Shown here piece after piece: positions 57,882-64,000 of a DNA stretch of 64,000 nucleotides. The notes beneath the pieces were generated by a model. The model saw only the letters and a program-made list of their open reading frames with translations. It made no database searches and was not told where the DNA came from. A program made the translations under genes and the position numbers. Source of the stretch: Megamerina dolium (taxonomy: Eukaryota > Arthropoda > Insecta > Diptera > Megamerinidae). The stretch is taken from NCBI GenBank assembly GCA_963854835.1, contig OY978526.1, positions 94,681,904 through 94,745,903 on the forward strand. Reading direction: 5' to 3'. Position 1 is the first letter of the stretch; each line of letters opens with the position of its first letter.

Positions 57882-60468
57882 TGATAATCTATACCTTAGA
57901 TCTAAACTGTCTAAATATATAGTAAAATTATTAGAGAGGTAACGTAAAGTAAGCTATATGTATAATTTGAGCATTTAATCAAATATTATGCTGCGGTAGA
58001 AATCAGTTGTCTCTAGTTCAATCAATTTTCCGTCATCCATATTGGTTTTTGTTTATTTTACATCATTGTACTCTGGTCCCAATGACCACATTTTCTGGCC
58101 AAAATTCAAATAAACCAAATATCGTTTTGAAATTTTGCATTTATGTTTTGGGGATAGTGAGTAGGGTTTACTGAAAATTGGGAGTATTTAAATAGCTGCC
58201 ACACCCATCAATACGATTCCACGTTATTGATATATATTTTAAATAAGCATAAATATTTATGTATTTGGTATCAGGGCTCACAACATGTTATGCAGAGTGG
58301 GGAATAGAGGAGGGACGTGGCACTGCCTCTGCAACTCATATGGTTGTTATACAAAAGCTGTACAATTATCCATTATATCGTGTTGAAACTAAATATAGAT
58401 TGCTGTTTGGTTAGGTACTAGTTTGATAAGAAGCGTTAGGTAGAGGGGCGTGACACCACCCGAACTAATGAATTTAAAATTACTCTAAAACATTCCAATA
58501 TTTTACAAAATAACTTTGAAATTTAAATAGGAATTACTCTTTTTTATTGTGTTTACTTTTATAATTTTCGCCACTCACACGTAATGGAGTAATTGTAGTG
58601 GTAAAGTAAGTAATTGTGGTAAGGAGCGATGAATAAATTTCTTGTAGTTCAGTTTAATATTTATGTTTGAAATTAGAATGACATGTACTGCTGTCAAATC
58701 CGTATTTTACAATTAACTCCACTTTCAAAAAGTTTTCTTTCTTATCTTCATCACCCCGACCATAATATCTCTTTCTAGTATACTAAGTCTCTCTGTTGTG
58801 TGTTCACATTTTCAAATTAATTTTTGCCAAATTCTCGTTTACAAGTATTTCCTGCGATCTGCATTTACATTTCTTACTGAATATTTCCTTATGAGAAGGA
58901 AAGATATCATAATTTCGGCTAAGGCTTTCTGTTCGAATATTTAGATATTATTGTTTGGTCAAGTTCTTTTCCAACAAGAATTAAGCTAATTTCAGTCGTT
59001 CCTGTGTAACGAACAAACTTTCTTCAGCAGACATGCGAACTGGGCGTTTCTTATCGGTTTTAGTTTCTACTAATTTTCCTATTTTAGAAGTCCTTTTTAA
59101 AGTTAAATACCATTCTATTTTTTTTTTCCTTTAAGACAGAATATTCAACGGAAACGTCAATTCCAATAATGTTTTCTAACAAAAAATCAAAAACTGATGC
59201 TTATCCTTCCACACTTCAAATAAATCAAAAATTCGCTCGTAGTAGTTATATAAGAAAAATGTGAAATATTCAAAAATCGCAAAAAAGAGCAACACAATCA
59301 TTTTTGCACACAAACTCCAAATTGAGTTATTTATATAATCACAAAGTATCAAGAAAACCAAATGCAACCAATTTTTTTTAAGCTCTATGCAAACTTGAAA
59401 AATATTACTCAAGTCAAAGTTAATACTGAAATTATATTTTTTTAACTTAACTAAAGTTATATATACTAATATTCAAGAAATAAAATATTATTTCCTTCAT
59501 TGTTAGTTTCACTTTTGAACTTCAGCTAAATGTATAAACCACTTGTATAAACAAATAGGCAGTCACAATTTAACTGCTGACTATATAACGGTAAACCTTT
59601 TCAGAGGAAAAAATTCAATTTGCTCCTCTGAAGTATCGACTTATTGATGGTAAAAAAAAAAGCAGTCGAAAAATTGAAACTTGAAAAAATCTATTTTGGC
59701 CAGAAAATATGGGCTCAGGATTCATAGTGCATTGTTTCATAATTTTTATATTTTCAATTTTCATTAAAATAAATATATGTATATTCAAATGATTAATAAC
59801 ACAACATGTAATCACATACACTATCTATAACATATTCAATATAATTAATATAAAACATGAAGATACACGATAAAAACATAGAAATCCGAAAAATCATTCT
59901 AGTCGAACAAAATGACAAATATTTCTCTCTCTGACACGATTTCTTTGTAAAAAATCGGTAATCCCAATCTGGTAAGATAGGTCGTACCAGCCGACGCAAT
60001 TTTCTACGCTATTTTATATTTTGTGGATGCTCAACCATAAATGCGTGTTCAGCTTTTTCGAAGAGTGGTCATGCTGCCGCATTTACATAAATGCGCATTT
60101 ATTTACGATTGCAATCATATGTATGTCTTTTGTTATTGTAAAACATCGTTTATAACGAAATCAATGGAAAATGCGTGTTCTGAAATTTATATTATTTATG
60201 GTGAAATTATACACATTTAGTGGCCGATAATTATATCAAAATTAAAGAAATAACTACATCTATGGAGGAAATTAGCAAAAGAATATTATTTGAGTAAATT
60301 TATGAAGCAGATCAAAAATATCTAACATGGTTTTTGGGGTCTTTTTCAAAACGGTGGGTGATGTTTAACATTAACAAAATGTTGATTATTCTGTCACTGC
60401 CACACACAAACGTTAAAATAAAAACCTGATCGTTAAGTTCAATACTATTTATATGTTAAATGGCTTTA
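57882..60468. other. 3' flank of CAHbeta and intergenic DNA
   Basis: Candidate polyadenylation signal AATAAA at 58109-58114. No gene or clear repeat was recognised in the remaining 2.3 kb; frames at 59176-59999 (-) are short and AT-driven. Confidence 0.5.
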
Positions 60469-60472
60469 TTAA

Positions 60473-61184
60473 GGGGGAAGACCACTCTGACGGTTTGAAA
60501 AAATCGAACTTTTTTTTTTTGCTTGAAATGTTCTATGAGATGTGTATTTTAATGTAGTATGCATCTATAGTCCGCCAGAAACATTTAAACGAGGTAACGA
60601 GACGATTTTTTAAAAAATTTCCCGGGGCACTGAGCGAGTTTCTAAAACTTCAAACGCGTTTATCTCGAAACGACATTTTGTAAACTGATGGGACATATCA
60701 TGCTTGCATTTTTCAACCGATTTTGATGAAACCTTGCAAAATTATCGAGAATTTAATTCTGCATCGAAATACTGGATGGGATTTTTGATATTTTATAATT
60801 TGGATTTTTAAAGCACGATTTTGAGGTAAAATTTACAGGTAAAAAAATAACAATTTTTTATAAATAGCCACCATTTTCGTAAAAATTGACTTTTCAAAAA
60901 ACGGCTTCAGTATTTCAGTGCGAAATTATATGGAGAATAACCTGACTATCTAACTTTTGTTCCAGATTCACTTGCCAAGGGTCCAGATGTCCCACCGATG
61001 GGGAAAACCGGGCTGGAGGGGGGCTACGCGACCTGGTGCAGCGTGTACAGGGAGCCCGACATTTATTGTAAAAAAGATAACTAATAAAATCATATAAAAC
61101 ATTTTATCATTGCAAGTTGTTTTAATGCTGAAAAAAAATTCCGAAAATACTTTATTTTCCGACAGCTCAAGGTGGTCTTCCCCC
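60473..61184. mobile_element. TTAA-flanked element with inverted GGGGGAAGACCAC ends
   Basis: TTAA (60469-60472) is followed by GGGGGAAGACCAC, and GTGGTCTTCCCCC (61172-61184) is followed by TTAA (61185-61188). The interior of about 700 bases is non-coding. TTAA duplication is the signature of piggyBac-type insertion, but the terminal bases do not clearly match piggyBac, so the class is uncertain. Confidence 0.8.
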
Positions 61185-61230
61185 TTAATTGAAAAAAAAA
61201 ATGAAATTTCTAATGTAAAATATAACATAT

Positions 61231-61330
61231 TGTTACGTTTTTATTTTGTGAACGTTTAATTCTATTTATTTCAACCCTGTTCAATCACTGGATTCTGTTA
61301 ATAATAATTGCAACACTTATTTTGTACTAT
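61231..61330 (-). mobile_element. LTR 3'-end fragment
   Basis: TGTTACGTTTTTATTTTGTG, CAATCACTGGATTCTGTTAA and GCAACACTTATTTTGTAC are the reverse complement of the LTR 3' end. Confidence 0.85.
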
Positions 61331-61334
61331 GATA

Positions 61335-61857
61335 TGACCGATGTATGTAGATTACAGAGGACTATATCAAAGGACCCGGTGACAAATTTCGGATTAATTC
61401 GCAAGACGAATGGATCCTTTACAGAGACAATCGGAGAGTCACTGAATATCTGATGGAGGTGCATTTTCCAGGAAGATCCATGGAAAGCCACCCTCAAGGG
61501 TGCAAACAGGAATGAAAGATTGGAAGCTGAAAGGATAGTAACCAGAGATGGAGTGATAAACACTATCAAGCGTTTCTCTCCATTTAAAACAGCGGTACAG
61601 ACGGGATATTTCGAGCCCTAGTTCAGTGGGTGCAGAAGCTCTGGTAGACAGGCTTCTGGGAATATTCACAACATGCCTGGCTATAGGATATATCCCGATT
61701 CAATGGATAGAGACTACGGTTGTCTTTCTTCCAAAGCCGGGAAAAGGGTGCAAAGAATGGCTTGTATTGGGATTACCGGAGCTAGCCGGACGACCTCAGT
61801 AGAAGCATTGAAAGTCTATCTGGGCCTGCTGCCGTTGGACTTGCATATTATGATAAC
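61335..61857 (+). mobile_element. LOA/R1-like LINE scrap
   Basis: INTIKRFSPFKTA (about 61557-61595), ALVDRLLGIFTTCLAIGYIP with a frameshift (about 61635-61700), TTVVFLPKPGK (about 61718-61750), then a jump to a more C-terminal piece IGITGASRTTSVEALKVYLG (about 61770-61830) and LLPLDLH. An internal deletion fused the start of RT to a segment near its end. Confidence 0.7.
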
Positions 61858-61876
61858 GCTACCGTCTGTCTAGGCT
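61858..61876. mobile_element. Harbinger MITE terminus, remnant
   Basis: CTACCGTCTGTCTAGGCTA is the right terminus of the element at 56434-56961, followed by TTA. Only the end survives, directly abutting the LINE scrap. Confidence 0.75.
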
Positions 61877-62302
61877 ATTACAGTGTTACATTTTCTTTTT
61901 GCATCGCGTTGAATTTACGCAACGCAATCGTATTCGCATCGCGACACAGAGTAAGAGCCAAGCTCTATTTTATATTAGTAAGAGTGGTCCTTAGGCCCAT
62001 GGAGTATTAGTAGTATTTTATATGCAAAATATTGAAATTAAGAAGTTCCTATCTAAGTTTTTCTATTTAAATTTTATTATATAAAATAATTTCTTTAAAA
62101 TGTACGCAAATGTCAGATTTTTTCTTCAAAATGCATGTAATCAGGTTGTGCTGACTTAAAAAATAGAAGTATTTTATACTATAGAGTCAGAGTTTGAACC
62201 AAATTGGCCAATACACATTGGTCACACTAGAATTCAATAAGTAGTAGCAGGAATGGCTTCTGTGGTCTTGATTCTGGTTTTTGGAAAGTATCAAATAAAT
62301 CG
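61877..62302. other. Intergenic, downstream of the minus-strand gene
   Basis: Non-coding. TTTATT at 62074-62079 (AATAAA on the minus strand) is a candidate polyadenylation signal for the gene to the right. Confidence 0.4.
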
Positions 62303-63967
62303 TTATATACAGCCATTACCAATCGTATTGAAAGCGTTTGAATTCTTCTTTTTTTTATCCTTTCCCTGATATTCAACGTAACCCGATTCATCACTACATT
62401 CCGAATCAGAATAATCGACACGAAGTTGATTCTGCTGGTCATATTGAGCAATGGTTGTTGTGTCACATGTCAGCGCATTCATCACTGTTGATTTACTTAT
62501 TGCGTCCGAATCGCCTATTTTGGATATCACTGAATTGCTGCGTGTGATTGCATTATTATGCTGGTCATATTGAGCAATGGGCAACAATGTGTCACATGTC
62601 AGCGCGTTCATCACTGTTGATTTACTTATTGCGTCCGAAACGCCTATTTTGGATATCACTGAATTGCTGCGGGTGATTGCATTATTATAACATTTAGGTA
62701 GATCTGATTCTAGCCCCTTGCAGATTTTGTCATCATTAATTACGACATTATCTACTGATTCAGAGTCAGGTTCTTTAATGCTAGTTGTTGGTACTCCAAA
62801 GGACATATTATGCCGTTGCTGTTGCTCATCTAAGATGTGACCGATATATTTTGTATCCCTATACGTTAATGATAGATCATCCCGATTCGTCGTAATTGCG
62901 CTTGCGGATTGTAAACCTTCAGAAAGAGATTCTCCATCAAAGTCTGTGAAGAATTTCTCCTTATCTAGTTGACTGTTATTTGAAACCTGTATGTTATAAT
63001 CTAATGTAGACATTGTGGATATTGACGCTGATAAATCAAGTGGCATAGATGATTGCATTTTCTGCCTATACGTACATAATTCCATAGAACCACATTTACC
63101 AATGGTACTGTCTTTATCACTGGTTAAAGAATTTTTGTTGACCGCAGCTTTTTGACGGATATCTGTATTATTATTCATAGTGACAACGCTCTTGTTAAGA
63201 GTGCCATGATCAATTTTTTGTTGAAAAGTTAAATTCTCCACTGATTCACTATGTGTATTATTATCTATAGTCTGCAGCATACTGAGCTGGTCTTTATATT
63301 CATCTTTTAGTTCACGCAGGCAATGCATGTCGAAAAATGGCAATAATTCATTTTTAAAAGAAGTGCTAGTCTCGAAATCAGTGAGCTTTAATATCCGTTC
63401 AAATTCACTTAAATTATTCAAACTATAAACGCGATTTTTTTCAATGTCCTCATCCTTTTTCCATTCTTCATTTCCTATGTTCCCTTGCGTAGATATAATA
63501 TTCTCTTTCTCTTTGGTTTTATTTGAGTTTCTTCTGGATTTTTTTAGGCAATACTCGTCATTGCATTTATCATTTACTTCAATAGTATTGTTTTTTATTT
63601 CAAAATAAATGATTGGTTCTACCTTTCCAGTCCGTCGTATTGAGTGCCCATGCCTACAACGACGTCTAGCTAATGTCATTGCCGGATATAGAGAATCTCG
63701 TTGACAACATGATTTCATTTCAGGCTCATTTGTATCTTCAACATCATCGCCATAGTCTTGTCCAACAGCTTCCTCGATTGCCATTAATTTCGGAGCAGAT
63801 TTGGAACGTTCTAACGGTGGCCTATAATTATTACCACCAACACTCAGAAGAATTTTGCGCCGTGGTAAACTGGGATTATCGTAAGCTGCATTAGCAAGAC
63901 TGAGTCGAGCGTTCTGCTTCAGGATTTTATCGCGTTTAAAATCACGCAAAGCACATTCTAAATTTTC
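62303..63967 (-). CDS. Terminal exon of an unrecognised Ser/Asn-rich protein
   Basis: The exon begins after a splice acceptor reading TTGTTTTCTAG on the minus strand (AG at 63969-63968) and continues ENLECALRDFKRDKILKQNA to TAA at 62305-62303, about 554 codons. There is no good ATG at its start, so earlier exons lie beyond the window. The first 110 residues look conserved: basic, with LPRRKILLSVGG and PPLERSKSAPKLMAIEEA, a possible phosphorylation or 14-3-3-type site. The rest is hydrophilic, Ser/Asn/Asp-rich and probably disordered, ending in SDSECSDESGYVEYQGKDKK. It contains a 42-codon tandem duplication. I do not recognise the family. Convergent with CAHbeta, about 4.4 kb apart. Confidence 0.88.
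   Translation of the reverse strand, partial: ENLECALRDFKRDKILKQNARLSLANAAYDNPSLPRRKILLSVGGNNYRPPLERSKSAPKLMAIEEAVGQDYGDDVEDTNEPEMKSCCQRDSLYPAMTLARRRCRHGHSIRRTGKVEPIIYFEIKNNTIEVNDKCNDEYCLKKSRRNSNKTKEKENIISTQGNIGNEEWKKDEDIEKNRVYSLNNLSEFERILKLTDFETSTSFKNELLPFFDMHCLRELKDEYKDQLSMLQTIDNNTHSESVENLTFQQKIDHGTLNKSVVTMNNNTDIRQKAAVNKNSLTSDKDSTIGKCGSMELCTYRQKMQSSMPLDLSASISTMSTLDYNIQVSNNSQLDKEKFFTDFDGESLSEGLQSASAITTNRDDLSLTYRDTKYIGHILDEQQQRHNMSFGVPTTSIKEPDSESVDNVVINDDKICKGLESDLPKCYNNAITRSNSVISKIGVSDAISKSTVMNALTCDTLLPIAQYDQHNNAITRSNSVISKIGDSDAISKSTVMNALTCDTTTIAQYDQQNQLRVDYSDSECSDESGYVEYQGKDKKKKNSNAFNTIGNGCI
62435..62689 (-). repeat. 126-bp in-frame tandem duplication inside the coding exon
   Basis: The unit at 62435-62560 and the unit at 62561-62689 are nearly identical. 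Each encodes NNAITRSNSVISKIG-SDAI, SKSTVMNALTCDT and IAQYDQ. They differ by one codon in length (TTIAQ versus LLPIAQ) and a few substitutions, so the duplication is recent and the frame is kept. Confidence 0.95.
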
Positions 63968-64000
63968 CTAGAAAACAATGTTATTATTGAAACTAAATCA

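Overview
The window is nuclear DNA of a higher dipteran fly: AT-rich, sparsely genic and crowded with decayed transposons. The strongest anchor is a split gene whose four coding exons spell a 255-residue beta-class carbonic anhydrase of the kind fruit flies carry (CAHbeta). The mobile-element mix (RTE and Jockey LINEs, a tRNA-derived SINE, mariners, a DINE-1-like element) fits a fly such as a tephritid, but that is a guess. Nothing prokaryotic or CRISPR-like is present.

Host genes. (1) A C2H2 zinc-finger protein gene at 8689-10371 (+), one long coding exon. (2) CAHbeta, 33246-57881 (+), in four exons (33246-33338, 45156-45240, 49799-49986, 57480-57881). All three junctions join in frame, and the introns of 11.8, 4.6 and 7.5 kb are almost entirely transposon debris. 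(3) The terminal exon of an unrecognised Ser/Asn-rich protein on the minus strand (62303-63967), with a recent 42-codon in-frame tandem duplication. Broken host-like or domesticated sequences include a NUDT9 (ADP-ribose pyrophosphatase) exon relic at 22.6 kb, a HARBI1-like gene relic with introns at 28.4-29.1 kb, and a relic of an unnamed repetitive insect protein family at 10.8-11.9 kb.

Layout. 0-8.6 kb: a deleted RTE copy, a Harbinger MITE fragment, a very young 5'-truncated Jockey insertion with target-site duplication, and a second RTE copy split by a SINE with a 12-bp duplication. 8.7-10.4 kb: zinc-finger gene. 10.8-22 kb: relics, two TA-flanked MITEs, a solo LTR and a mariner. 22-33 kb: NUDT9 relic, RTE copies (one with an 11-bp duplication), a 318-bp foldback, HARBI1 relic, and a copia fragment interrupted by a long-TIR element. 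33.2-57.9 kb: CAHbeta; its introns hold a SINE, two inverted LTR pairs, an RTE copy, a DINE-1-like element with a 298-bp tandem array, an antisense Ty3/gypsy element whose Gag starts with a SAP domain, a complete IR/DR-type Tc1 element, a mariner, a Jockey containing a nested RTE, and an intact Harbinger MITE. 58-64 kb: a TTAA-flanked element, a LOA/R1-like LINE scrap and the minus-strand gene.

The three host genes show no operon-like cooperation. CAHbeta may have a housekeeping promoter (a DRE, TATCGATA, about 200 bases before its start codon). Transposons stop within about 55-130 bases of exons 2, 3 and 4 but never enter them.
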